NCBI RefSeq assembly: GCF_000218485.1
Contig: NZ_AFPB01000181.1
Span: 1 to 64,000, forward strand
Length of the DNA: 64,000 bases
Reading direction: 5' to 3'
From: Aquimarina agarivorans
Lineage (GTDB): Bacteria > Bacteroidota > Bacteroidia > Flavobacteriales > Flavobacteriaceae
Below are positions 17,891-25,993 of this stretch, in pieces. Within the stretch, counting starts at the first letter, position 1. Each line of letters starts with the position of its first letter. The position numbers were made by a program, and so were the translations under genes. Under the pieces are notes generated by a model. The model was not told where the DNA came from and did not search any database. It was given only the letters and a program-made list of their open reading frames with translations.

Positions 17891-19284
17891 ACCATGTTGG
17901 TTTTAGGGATGAAAGCAAATAATTGGGTGTTCCACAACAAGCTACAAAACATACCTAAGGCGAGTAATGCATAACCAATGTAAGTGACAAAAGTGCCCCA
18001 ATAATCGTGATTTACAGATAATATAGTACCACTTTCGTCAGGCAAATATGCCGACTGAAAAAATCGATATCCTTTGTAATCCAATACATTATTCATAAAA
18101 ATTTGATAGTCCAATGTATCAGATGGGCTTGTAAGCTGTAAATCGCTATAAAAAGCTGATGGACTGTCCGAGCCCGGATAACGTTCCAAAGTAAAATTCT
18201 TTAATCTTACGGAAAAGGGTAAATGAATAGGGCGGGATCCGTACCGAAGTTTTAAATGCATATTGTTGATATATAAAGTGGTATTCGGATTCATGTATCC
18301 TTTTCCTCCAAATAATGTTAATTCTTTACTTTCAGTACCTGAAGTTACTTGAATTTTAATTGCGGATTCTGGATTTTTTACCTTTGGGTCAATCTCTTTT
18401 TGGATTAATTGTAGTGTCTTGTTATTTTCAACGCTATTGAAAACAATTGGCACCTTATTAATTTCGCTAAGCGCCTTAAATTTTAATGGGGTAAATGTAT
18501 TTTTTTTATAAGAACCCGCTTTATTTTCAAGCATTGAAAAATAATTAGTGGTTTCAGGAAAACGTGCTACAACTGCAGAATCGGTTGTTTTAATATAGAT
18601 TTCATTTAACAACTCATATGGGGTTTCAAAAGCAATGGTTAATCCATAAAAGTTTTTTCGGGTTCCTTTTTTTAAATAAAAGTCCTTGCGCTGAGCATCA
18701 TCAGCAATAACAAGGTGTAAAAAATCATCCCCATTTTTAGCATCCTTTAACACGTAGGCAGCTCTAGGTATAAATTTATTGAGTGTTACATTAATTTTTT
18801 TGTCTTGAAAAGTGTAATTCTCATTTATATGGTTAAATCCAAGCTGACTCATTATTACAGGAGTGGGACTATAATTTTTAGTAAACTTTTCATCATCTGC
18901 CTGTAGTTGTAAAAAACTATCAATACTTAAAATACGGTTGGTATTTTCATTTTCCTTAATAGTTACCAATGCCTCAAAACCACGGTATTTAGTAATTCCA
19001 GCTCCAATAATTATAATAATGAATGCTAAATGTAACAGTAAAACAGGAGCCTTTTCCCAACTAACTAAATTGTATTTGGCTATATTTCCCATAAAATTAA
19101 CACCTAATAATACTATAATAATCTCAAACCATTTGGCTCCATAAATTAAAGCTTTACTAGTTTCCGTTCCGTAATCATTTTCAATAAATGTGGCTATAGC
19201 CATGGCTAATGCAAAAATGATAAGTAAAACACCAGTAAGTTTAGTGGAAAAAAAGAATTTTAGAATAGTATTCAACAAGCGCAT
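17887..19284 (-). CDS. ccsB: Cytochrome c maturation protein CcsB/ResB
   Basis: 465 aa. Three N-terminal transmembrane helices (about residues 12-33, 47-66, 76-98), a large periplasmic domain, and a C-terminal helix (about 437-455) give the ResB/CcsB layout. Family-like sequences include G-A-K-W-F-E-I-I-I-V-L-L-G-V-N-F and the ending F-V-T-Y-I-G-Y-A-L-L-A-L-G-M-F. It is the partner of CcsA in System II haem delivery. It follows the monohaem cytochrome gene after 32 bp. Confidence 0.88.
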   Translation of the reverse strand: MRLLNTILKFFFSTKLTGVLLIIFALAMAIATFIENDYGTETSKALIYGAKWFEIIIVLLGVNFMGNIAKYNLVSWEKAPVLLLHLAFIIIIIGAGITKYRGFEALVTIKENENTNRILSIDSFLQLQADDEKFTKNYSPTPVIMSQLGFNHINENYTFQDKKINVTLNKFIPRAAYVLKDAKNGDDFLHLVIADDAQRKDFYLKKGTRKNFYGLTIAFETPYELLNEIYIKTTDSAVVARFPETTNYFSMLENKAGSYKKNTFTPLKFKALSEINKVPIVFNSVENNKTLQLIQKEIDPKVKNPESAIKIQVTSGTESKELTLFGGKGYMNPNTTLYINNMHLKLRYGSRPIHLPFSVRLKNFTLERYPGSDSPSAFYSDLQLTSPSDTLDYQIFMNNVLDYKGYRFFQSAYLPDESGTILSVNHDYWGTFVTYIGYALLALGMFCSLLWNTQLFAFIPKTNMV

Positions 19285-19316
19285 ATATCAGAAGGGAAAA
19301 GATTGGAAGGTGAAAA

Positions 19317-19700
19317 TTACTTTTTCATTCCTGTGGAAATCCAAGACGAAATCAGGGCTATGGAACAAGTATCTATTTTTTTATTTGCTTTATAAGGCAT
19401 TGGAACAAAACCTCTTTTATGTGTTAATGCACCCAATAGAAAGCCACTTTCGGCCATTTTTTTTAAATTCTGATAATCGTATATTTTATTTCGCGATGCC
19501 TTTTGTTTGTATACATCTGGCGCATGGCATTTAAAACATTTTTCTTCAATTACAGCCGCTACGTCATTAGTATATGTAATTTGTTCGGAGGTATTGCAAT
19601 TCACTTTAGGCTTGTTGTTGCAAGCCATTAAAAAGAGGCCTATAACACTATAAATTAACACGAATAATTTGGTTGCAGATGGGAATTTTAAAGTTTTCAT
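19317..19700 (-). CDS. Monohaem c-type cytochrome lipoprotein
   Basis: 127 aa. Lipoprotein signal with lipobox L-F-L-M-A-C27, then a single haem-attachment site C55-F-K-C-H59 and downstream methionines (P-M-P-Y, near residue 100) that could be the sixth ligand. The segment V-A-A-V-I-E-E-K-C-F-K-C-H-A-P is typical of small cytochromes fused to or partnering membrane oxidoreductases. It probably sits on the outer face of the inner membrane and passes electrons from the pentahaem protein encoded 3 bp upstream. Confidence 0.85.
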   Translation of the reverse strand: MKTLKFPSATKLFVLIYSVIGLFLMACNNKPKVNCNTSEQITYTNDVAAVIEEKCFKCHAPDVYKQKASRNKIYDYQNLKKMAESGFLLGALTHKRGFVPMPYKANKKIDTCSIALISSWISTGMKK

Positions 19701-19703
19701 AAG

Positions 19704-20420
19704 CTACTTTTTATACTTTGATTTAATTTTTTTCCACTCTTCTTCACTTAAAGGTAAATGTTTCTTATTTTTGGTAAAAGGATCATCGCCTCCAGCTAAG
19801 TAATCTTGTATTTTGGTAAGGGCTATAGTATCTTTAATTTTTTCGGCAGTTTTGTAAATATGATTTCCATGGAAATCATGACATTGCAAACAAGTACTCC
19901 ATTGTTCATTAGCAATTAATTGACTATGAGGAACATCAATAGGGTCATTTTTAACCTTAAGATCATAGTGGCAATTTACGCAAAAGGTAGCATCGGCAAG
20001 TACAACTCGGGTATCGTTATGCTCACGGTGACAAGTTTCACATTGGGTAGCATCAATTTTGGCAATGGCATCTTTAAATTTAGGTTCAAAAAAACGATGC
20101 GTAGGGTGCCTATCATTAGGCCTGTCATGACATTCTAAACATTTTTTTGTATCCACATTTTCGGTTCCAAAATCCACAGGTTTTTTACGTGTGCCAAAAG
20201 TAAAAGCAACGTTAGCTTGTATTTGTTGCATTAAATTTCCTTTAGCATCAGTGTGGCAAGCATCACATGATAGTCCTTCATGTCCAGTGTTCATTGGACC
20301 CAGGCTTAAAAAATCTTCTGTAGCCTTTTGGGGCAGAATGATAAAAATAAGTAAGCCGATACCAATGCCAATTAATGAACCTATGTATTGTCTTTTACGA
20401 AGTGGATTTTTATTAAACAT
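19704..20420 (-). CDS. Membrane-anchored pentahaem c-type cytochrome
   Basis: 238 aa. One N-terminal transmembrane anchor (about residues 12-30), then five CXXCH sites starting at Cys 52, 94, 127, 147 and 177, with many additional His residues for bis-His ligation. It resembles the cytochrome c3 / NapC-NirT-like class, but I cannot assign it to a named family. Such proteins carry electrons from the membrane to periplasmic acceptors. The flavoprotein reductase gene precedes it by 14 bp and the monohaem gene follows by 3 bp, so all three are co-transcribed. Confidence 0.85.
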   Translation of the reverse strand: MFNKNPLRKRQYIGSLIGIGIGLLIFIILPQKATEDFLSLGPMNTGHEGLSCDACHTDAKGNLMQQIQANVAFTFGTRKKPVDFGTENVDTKKCLECHDRPNDRHPTHRFFEPKFKDAIAKIDATQCETCHREHNDTRVVLADATFCVNCHYDLKVKNDPIDVPHSQLIANEQWSTCLQCHDFHGNHIYKTAEKIKDTIALTKIQDYLAGGDDPFTKNKKHLPLSEEEWKKIKSKYKK

Positions 20421-20434
20421 GAATTAAATTTACA

Positions 20435-21472
20435 TTATTGAGGAAGCGTGATCGCTACATTTTCAGATGTAGGGAAACTGATACAAGTCAAAATATAACC
20501 TTCGGCAATTTCATTTTCGGGTAACAAATGACCATCTAACATTTTAACACTACCCGATGTACATTTTGCTTTGCAAGAGCTGCACATTCCTGATCTGCAT
20601 GAATATGGAATTTCGACATTACTATCCAAAGCAGCTTTTAGAATTGTTTCACCTTTGTTAACAGTAATGGTAGAGTCAAATCCTACACCACTTAATGTTA
20701 CCGAGGATGCATCAACACTTTCTGCTTCCATTTTGGAAAGGTCAGCCGTAAAGGCTTCCAGCATTATTTTATTTTCAGGAACACCGTTATTTGTAAGTAT
20801 AGCTACTGCGGCATCCATAAATCCCTGAGGGCCACATAGCATGAATTTACCAGTACTATAAGCAATACCTTTGGTTTGAAGTATTTCATTTAATTTAGTT
20901 TCATTTAACCTTCCTTCATAATAATGCTTTTCAGGAGTGTCCACAGATTCTAAAAAATGGTGCATTACAATACGATCTGGGTATTTTTGAAGCAATGCTT
21001 CAAGCTCCTTTTTGAAAATGATCGTATTTTTATTTTGGTTAGCGTAAATTAATAAAATACTTGATTTGGGTTCTTTTTCAAGTACCGATAGAATAATTGA
21101 ATATATTGGTGTAATACCACTACCGCCAGCAAGTAATATATATTGATTAGCTTCTTTTTTATTGGGAACTACAAAAAAGTTTCCCATGGGTTTATCAATT
21201 TCAATTTTTTGACCTTCCTTAAGTTGATCGCATATATAATTTGAAACCAAACCATCTTTTACTTTTTTTACAGTAATACGTAAATATTTGTGTAACCAAG
21301 GGCTGCTACTTAGGGAGTAGGATCTATTTTCGATTCTGTTTTTAACCGGAACTTTTAAAGTTAAAAATTGTCCAGATTTATATTTAATCGAACTAAAAAA
21401 GCCAGGTTTTTTAAAAATGACACTTACCGCATCATCGGTTTCTTGTACTATTTTGTCAACTGTTAATAGCAT
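20435..21472 (-). CDS. FAD/NAD(P)H reductase with C-terminal plant-type [2Fe-2S] ferredoxin domain
   Basis: 345 aa. Ferredoxin-NADP reductase-like FAD motif R-S-Y-S-L-S-S-S (about 51-58). Pyridine-nucleotide motif G-G-S-G-I-T-P-I near residues 115-122 and C-G-P-Q-G-F-M near 215. C-terminal ferredoxin with C-R-S-G-M-C-S-S-C...C ligands (about 290-330). This is the layout of class IA-type oxygenase/HMP reductases. No oxygenase is nearby. The next gene upstream (25 bp) is a haem-b-like membrane protein, so it probably feeds electrons from cytoplasmic NAD(P)H into the membrane. Confidence 0.88.
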   Translation of the reverse strand: MLLTVDKIVQETDDAVSVIFKKPGFFSSIKYKSGQFLTLKVPVKNRIENRSYSLSSSPWLHKYLRITVKKVKDGLVSNYICDQLKEGQKIEIDKPMGNFFVVPNKKEANQYILLAGGSGITPIYSIILSVLEKEPKSSILLIYANQNKNTIIFKKELEALLQKYPDRIVMHHFLESVDTPEKHYYEGRLNETKLNEILQTKGIAYSTGKFMLCGPQGFMDAAVAILTNNGVPENKIMLEAFTADLSKMEAESVDASSVTLSGVGFDSTITVNKGETILKAALDSNVEIPYSCRSGMCSSCKAKCTSGSVKMLDGHLLPENEIAEGYILTCISFPTSENVAITLPQ

Positions 21473-21497
21473 GCCTTTTAAGTATTTGTTAAACTAG

Positions 21498-21980
21498 TTA
21501 TTCGTAATAAAAGACTACTCCAATGTGGAATAGACTAACAAATGTGATAATTATTGAAAAAGCAACATGGGTGATCATCCAGGATTGGAATACCCAGTTT
21601 TTTTTGGATTTTATGATATCTAAATTGACAACACCTAATAACATATTTGTAAAAAACAAATAGGAGAGTAGTGCTAAATACCCATACCCAAACTCCATAA
21701 CATGTACGTAAAATAGTATGGGAGAAAAAGCCCCTATCCATTTGTGGATGGTGGTTAATTTTACGGAATATTTCCAAAGTCGCTTCCAAACTCTAGAAAT
21801 AGTTAAAACCCATTGAAAAACAATAAGCAAAAATACTGCAAGACCTGACCAGCGCTTATACATTTGATTGTGTTCCTGCAATTCATAAAGCCACATCCAT
21901 TTTACAGGTAAAAAGTATTGTACAATGTATAATACGAATAAAAAGATACCGATATTAAAAAAAGAAAACACTCGTTTCAT
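21498..21980 (-). CDS. Ferric-reductase-like / cytochrome b-type membrane protein
   Basis: 160 aa with four or five transmembrane helices. Histidines sit within or beside the helices in positions suited to haem binding: T-I-H-K-W, F-Y-V-H-V-M, M-I-T-H-V-A-F and S-L-F-H-I-G. Together with the adjacent NAD(P)H reductase it looks like the membrane half of a ferric-reductase-like transmembrane electron carrier. I do not recognise a precise family. It is the first gene of the tight cytochrome/ccs cluster, although the Tll0287-like cytochrome gene 165 bp upstream may be co-transcribed with it. Confidence 0.7.
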   Translation of the reverse strand: MKRVFSFFNIGIFLFVLYIVQYFLPVKWMWLYELQEHNQMYKRWSGLAVFLLIVFQWVLTISRVWKRLWKYSVKLTTIHKWIGAFSPILFYVHVMEFGYGYLALLSYLFFTNMLLGVVNLDIIKSKKNWVFQSWMITHVAFSIIITFVSLFHIGVVFYYE

Positions 21981-22033
21981 AGCAATTAGGATGTTCTTGT
22001 TTTACCCTTTTTTGGGATTTGTTTTTCAGGAGT

Positions 22034-22068
22034 AAACCTTCGAATTTGCAGTAGTGCTTCGAAGGTTT
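22034..22068. other. Perfect 11-bp inverted repeat between the Tll0287-like and cytochrome b-like genes
   Basis: AAACCTTCGAA...TTCGAAGGTTT with a 13-base loop. No T run follows on either strand, so it is not a standard terminator. Candidates are an RNA processing/stability element or a protein-binding site. Confidence 0.75.
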
Positions 22069-22145
22069 AATTCTGATTCAAGCGCTAACATAAAATGCAT
22101 GCAATTTTTTTTATGCAAATTATTTTAGAAAAAAAATTGTTTTAT

Positions 22146-22988
22146 TTAATTTGAAGCTACTGGAACTCCTTTTTTAACCAATATTTCAAGTGATTTATAT
22201 GATGTTAACTTACGTACACTATCAATAAATACTTCTGCTGTTGGTAAATTAAATCCTTTTGAAGGCCATGTATTACCAATTGCTGGTTTTGGACTGTTTT
22301 TAAAGTTGGCAATTTCAGCTAAATAAGCGTTGTAAATTGCTTTGGTTCCATTTCGGTAAGCGTTCAGTACACCTATAGCTTCTTTGTATGATAAAGAATC
22401 GGAAGGATATTGCCATGTTGTAGCTCCCATTACATCACCTAACTTCCAATCTTTTTTTGTAGTATTTTTATGATCATTGTGGCAATTTACACAAGGGGCA
22501 GCCATGGCCATATCAGCAAACATTGCCGTGTGTAATTTTTGTGATTCATCATAAAAAAATTGAGGCTTTTGGTTTGCTTTAATTTTTTTGAATAATTCGG
22601 CTTGCTTACCCTCTAATTTGTTGGATGCATTAATCGGAAAATCAGAACCTAAGTATAAGCCTAGCGGCACACTACTTTTTCTTATGTCTGATGAGATTCC
22701 TCTTAAAAATAAAGCAGGTAATGGTCCGGCTTCAACTTCATCATCTTGCCAGTCCTCATCAAATTTTAAACCTTGTTTTTTGCCAGCGCCTACGATACCT
22801 TTTGTATAAAGTGTTCTTGTAACATCGTTTTCTGATGCTACCATTTCTAAAACCTCTTCAACAGAAAAAGCTTTGTCATTAATAGCTATTTCTGTTGCAC
22901 TTTCTTCAGGCATACTACCACCACATGATGTTAGTATTTTAGTCAAACTTAATACTAGTGCAAATTTTGTAAACTTTAGATTTTTCAT
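22146..22988 (-). CDS. Tll0287-like (DUF3365) haem lipoprotein
   Basis: 280 aa from M-K-N-L-K-F, with lipobox I-L-T-S-C22. A single C-V-N-C-H-N-D-H site near residue 165, followed by K-K-D-W-K-L-G-D-V-M-G-A, is the hallmark I know for DUF3365/Tll0287-like proteins, a PAS-like haem domain that may sense or transfer electrons. The TTG-initiated longer frame (22994) adds only two residues. A perfect nitrate-region palindrome lies about 85 bp upstream of the start. The electron-transfer operon lies downstream in the same direction, so this may be its first gene. Confidence 0.85.
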   Translation of the reverse strand: MKNLKFTKFALVLSLTKILTSCGGSMPEESATEIAINDKAFSVEEVLEMVASENDVTRTLYTKGIVGAGKKQGLKFDEDWQDDEVEAGPLPALFLRGISSDIRKSSVPLGLYLGSDFPINASNKLEGKQAELFKKIKANQKPQFFYDESQKLHTAMFADMAMAAPCVNCHNDHKNTTKKDWKLGDVMGATTWQYPSDSLSYKEAIGVLNAYRNGTKAIYNAYLAEIANFKNSPKPAIGNTWPSKGFNLPTAEVFIDSVRKLTSYKSLEILVKKGVPVASN

Positions 22989-23067
22989 AAACAAATGAAT
23001 TTAATGGATTTTTATGTTAACAACTATGTAGGGAGTGTGCACATGATTTCAACAATAAATTCAATAT

Positions 23068-23088
23068 CAAACTAAGTACAAATACTTA
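23068..23088 (-). promoter_or_regulatory. Promoter of the Tll0287-like gene with nitrate-region palindrome
   Basis: The perfect palindrome TAAGTA-CAAA-TACTTA (23073-23088, extended by matching AC/GT on both flanks) overlaps a near-consensus -7 box TTAGTTTG on the minus strand (plus 23068-23075). The centre is about -20 from the inferred start. A weaker site, TAAGTA-ATAG-TATCTA, lies at 23107-23122. Confidence 0.65.
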
Positions 23089-23227
23089 GTTATTTTTTGG
23101 TAAAAATAAGTAATAGTATCTAAATAGAATGTATGATTGTATTTTTTTTTCGCTGAAAAGTAAAGTTTTGATAATTGTTCATTTTTTAAAATCATTATTG
23201 CTTATTATGCAATAGCATTTAAAACCC

Positions 23228-23263
23228 AAAAAAGGGATTACCTTTACAGTAATCCCTTTTTTT
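23228..23263 (-). terminator. Terminator of the double NarX/PilJ-like gene
   Basis: GGGATTAC/GTAATCCC stem, 7-base loop, flanked by an A run on the left and a T run on the right, so it works in either direction. It lies about 70 bp beyond the minus-strand gene's stop and upstream of the next operator. Confidence 0.88.
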
Positions 23264-23332
23264 AATTATCATTTATTAGTTAAATATCAATAAAAATAGT
23301 CTCTATGTAATTTTTAAGTGTTTTAAATTGTG

Positions 23333-24169
23333 TTATAATGAAGTATACTGACCGGTAATAATATTGTATAAATTGGTAATTTTATTACTCAGCATCATTA
23401 TTTTTGATAGTGGTATTTTATTATTGAAAAAATCTCTTTTATTGTCTTCAATTTGGTTAAATAAAGTTAGCACCTCGCCAATTTTTTGTTCAATAGTAAA
23501 AGTGTTTAAATCATTTATAAGTAATGAATTTAAGGAGTTATTCATTTCTGCATAAATTTTTTCAACTTCAACACACAATCCTTTGTAATTTAGTTTTTCT
23601 TTTCTGAAAACCCTACATGCGGTGTAGTATAAGCATAGCCGTTGTGATAGCATGCGTTGTTTTCCAGATAAATTGACAGTTTCCACTTTTAACTGATCTT
23701 CGTTGTTGCTTTCAGAAAACTCTTTGCTGTATTTTGAGTCTTCTTCAATAGCTAATACTAAAGAGTGGCAGCGTTTCAATAATTCGTTTGAAGATGTCAT
23801 TACATTGTTCAAGTTTTTGTTGGACCTGTTATTAATGATGTTTTTGAACGTTTCCCATTGTTCTTTTTCTCTTTTGACTGCTGCACGTACCTTTGGAGAT
23901 GATTTTTTGGAATTCGTTTCAAGTATACTCAGGTTACGTTGAAATAATTGCAAACTTGAATTGTATTCGCTATTCACTTCATTTCCATTGGCTCCAGCCA
24001 AACGTAATAAGTAAATTTTTGCAATACGCTGTGACAGCATGCGTTGTTTTCCTGAAATATTTGTAGCTTTTTCATAACTAATATTTCCAAATTTTTCTTG
24101 CTCGTTAGCAAAACTAAAATTAATAACACAAAGTAGTGTTATTGTAGAAAGGGTAATTAACTTTTGCAT
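23333..24169 (-). CDS. Periplasmic protein with two NarX/PilJ-like sensor repeats and no output domain
   Basis: 278 aa. Signal peptide about residues 1-21 (ending F-S-F-A). Two helical repeats each carry the motif N-x-S-G-K-Q-R-M-L-S-Q-R (GKQRMLSQ at 40-47 and 169-176). It is identical over eight residues to that in the histidine kinase at 3345-5141 and resembles the NarX nitrate-binding P-box. There is no transmembrane anchor, kinase, chemotaxis or enzyme domain. It could be a soluble nitrate/nitrite-binding partner, buffer or competitor for the kinase. The gene is divergent from nrtA and shares a control region with it. Confidence 0.78.
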   Translation of the reverse strand: MQKLITLSTITLLCVINFSFANEQEKFGNISYEKATNISGKQRMLSQRIAKIYLLRLAGANGNEVNSEYNSSLQLFQRNLSILETNSKKSSPKVRAAVKREKEQWETFKNIINNRSNKNLNNVMTSSNELLKRCHSLVLAIEEDSKYSKEFSESNNEDQLKVETVNLSGKQRMLSQRLCLYYTACRVFRKEKLNYKGLCVEVEKIYAEMNNSLNSLLINDLNTFTIEQKIGEVLTLFNQIEDNKRDFFNNKIPLSKIMMLSNKITNLYNIITGQYTSL

Positions 24170-24205
24170 TTGTTATAAATTGGGGGTTGTATTTATTTTT
24201 TTTCA

Positions 24206-24240
24206 CAAATTTAAGTAATACTTATCTATAGAACTAAGTA
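24206..24240 (-). promoter_or_regulatory. Promoter of the double NarX/PilJ-like gene
   Basis: A minus-strand -7 box TAAATTTG (plus 24206-24213) sits beside TAAGTA-A-TACTTA (24212-24224, only one base between half-sites). Another TAAGTA follows at 24235-24240. The half-sites match the nitrate-region motif but the spacing is different, so membership in the regulon is uncertain. Confidence 0.5.
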
Positions 24241-24356
24241 TTTTGTGTAAAAGTAAGTATTAAATGTATTAAAAAAGATCTTTACTGACTTTTTTTGTAG
24301 AAAATATCTTACATAAATATTTATTTAACAGTTAATTGAGTATTTATTTTAAAAAA

Positions 24357-24401
24357 ATAAGTATTATCTACGTATTAATACGTAATTAATACTTATGTTT
24401 G
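24357..24401 (+). promoter_or_regulatory. nrtA promoter with nested 40-bp near-perfect palindrome
   Basis: Outer arms ATAAGTATT (24357-24365) and AATACTTAT (24388-24396) are exact reverse complements. The core TACGTATTAATACGTA (24369-24384) is itself a perfect 16-bp palindrome. The -7 box TATGTTTG (24394-24401) overlaps the right arm. Read as pairs, half-sites fall near -42 and -21 of the inferred start, as at nirB. Confidence 0.75.
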
Positions 24402-24433
24402 TGGTGTTAAAGAAAATAATCAATCCTATATTT

Positions 24434-25816
24434 ATGAAAAAAACATATTTACATATAGCAGCAGTAACTTTTGCAGCTATGCTAGTTTCTTGCGGAGGCG
24501 AAAAGAAAAAGAAGGCTTCAACGGAATCAACTCCAGAGCCAGAGTCAAATAGTGAGCAGTTAGTTATTGAAAAGCCACAGTTAAAGTTTGGTTTTATTAA
24601 ACTGACAGATATGGCGCCTTTGGCAATTGCTAAAGAAAAAGGATTTTTTGAAGATGAAGGGTTGTTTGTTTCTGTGGAAGCACAATCAAACTGGAAAAAC
24701 ATTTTAGATCGTGTAATTGATGGTCAGTTGGATGGATCACATATGTTAGCAGGTCAACCTATTGCTGCTCAAGCAGGTTTTGGTCGTCAGGCAGAATTAA
24801 TTACTCCCTATTCCATGGATTTAAATGGTAATGGTATTACCGTATCTAACGATGTTTGGGCTAAAATGAAACCTAATGTAAAAAAGGACGGAAATGGTAA
24901 GCCAGTGCATCCAATTTCAGCTGAATCTTTAAAGCCAGTAATTTCTGAATATAAAAAAGGTGGTAAGGCATTTAAAATGGGAATGGTATTTCCAGTATCT
25001 ACGCATAACTACGAAATCCGTTATTGGTTAGCTGCAGCAGGAATTAATCCTGGAATGTATACAGCAGAAAATATTCAAGGGCAGGTAGATGCTGAGGTAT
25101 TGTTATCAGTAACTCCTCCACCACAAATGCCAGCTACTTTAGAATCTGGTACTATTTATGGATACTGTGTAGGGGAGCCTTGGAATCAGCAAGCTGTATT
25201 TAAAGGTATTGGAGTTCCAGTGACTACAAATTATGATATCTGGAAAAATAATCCTGAAAAAGTATTTGTAATGACTAAAGAGTTTACTGAAAAGTATCCA
25301 AATACTACAGTGGCAATTACAAAAGCGCTAATTAGAGCAGGAAAATGGTTAGATACACCTGGTAACAGACCAGAAGCGGTTGAAATTTTATCACGTCCTG
25401 AATATGTAGGTGCACCAGTGAAAGTATTAGCAAACTCAATGACAGGTACCTTTGAATTTGAAAAAGGCGATAAAAGAGAGATGCCAGATTTTAATGTGTT
25501 CTACCGTTATAACGCAACTTATCCTTTTTATTCTGATGCAGTTTGGTTTTTAACACAAATGCGTCGTTGGGGGCAAATTCCTGAAGGGAAGCCGGCAGAT
25601 TGGTATGCAAGCAAAGCAAAAGATATTTACAAGCCTGAAATTTGGAAAAAAGCAGCTGAATTGTTAGTGGCTGAGGGTAAAATACCAGCTACTGATATTC
25701 CTCAAACTGATGGGTATAAGCCAGCTACAACTGAGTTTATTGATGGTAATAAGTACGACGGTAAAGATCCAATAGGGTATATCAATAGTTTCAAGATTGG
25801 AAACAAGGATAAATAA
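24434..25816 (+). CDS. nrtA: ABC transporter nitrate-binding lipoprotein NrtA
   Basis: 460 aa from M-K-K-T-Y-L-H-I, with lipobox M-L-V-S-C20. After an acidic/Ser linker the mature protein has NrtA/CmpA-type features: [17 protein letters not shown], then S-H-M-L-A-G-Q-P-I, then [10 protein letters not shown], and [11 protein letters not shown]. It binds nitrate (or nitrite) outside the inner membrane and hands it to NrtB. A longer frame from 24395 starts within the -7 box and is rejected. Bicarbonate (CmpA-like) is the main alternative ligand; the neighbouring nir genes favour nitrate. Confidence 0.9.
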   Translation: MKKTYLHIAAVTFAAMLVSCGGEKKKKASTESTPEPESNSEQLVIEKPQLKFGFIKLTDMAPLAIAKEKGFFEDEGLFVSVEAQSNWKNILDRVIDGQLDGSHMLAGQPIAAQAGFGRQAELITPYSMDLNGNGITVSNDVWAKMKPNVKKDGNGKPVHPISAESLKPVISEYKKGGKAFKMGMVFPVSTHNYEIRYWLAAAGINPGMYTAENIQGQVDAEVLLSVTPPPQMPATLESGTIYGYCVGEPWNQQAVFKGIGVPVTTNYDIWKNNPEKVFVMTKEFTEKYPNTTVAITKALIRAGKWLDTPGNRPEAVEILSRPEYVGAPVKVLANSMTGTFEFEKGDKREMPDFNVFYRYNATYPFYSDAVWFLTQMRRWGQIPEGKPADWYASKAKDIYKPEIWKKAAELLVAEGKIPATDIPQTDGYKPATTEFIDGNKYDGKDPIGYINSFKIGNKDK

Positions 25817-25826
25817 TTTAGGGAGT

Positions 25827-25896
25827 GTTGAATTTTTTTAACACGTGAATTTGGAGGGGTTGTGATACGCTCCTCCATTTTCTTCAAAAATTCAAC
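25827..25896 (+). other. Long-range stem enclosing a hairpin between nrtA and nrtB
   Basis: An 11-bp perfect stem GTTGAATTTTT (25827-25837) / AAAAATTCAAC (25886-25896) encloses a second stem GGAGG (25853-25857) / CCTCC (25872-25876). No T run follows. It may protect or process the nrtA message so that the binding protein is made in excess over the membrane and ATPase subunits. Confidence 0.6.
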
Positions 25897-25993
25897 AACC
25901 TATAATAGTGTAATCAAATTTTTAATATTATTTAATTTTTAAATAATTCAATACTCGATATCAGTCAGATATTAATCCCTAAAAATATATATT

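Noticed and set aside
24364-24702. Minus-strand ORF of 112 codons over the start of nrtA
   Set aside because: It is antisense to a convincing lipoprotein gene, has no family-like sequence and spans the operator palindrome.
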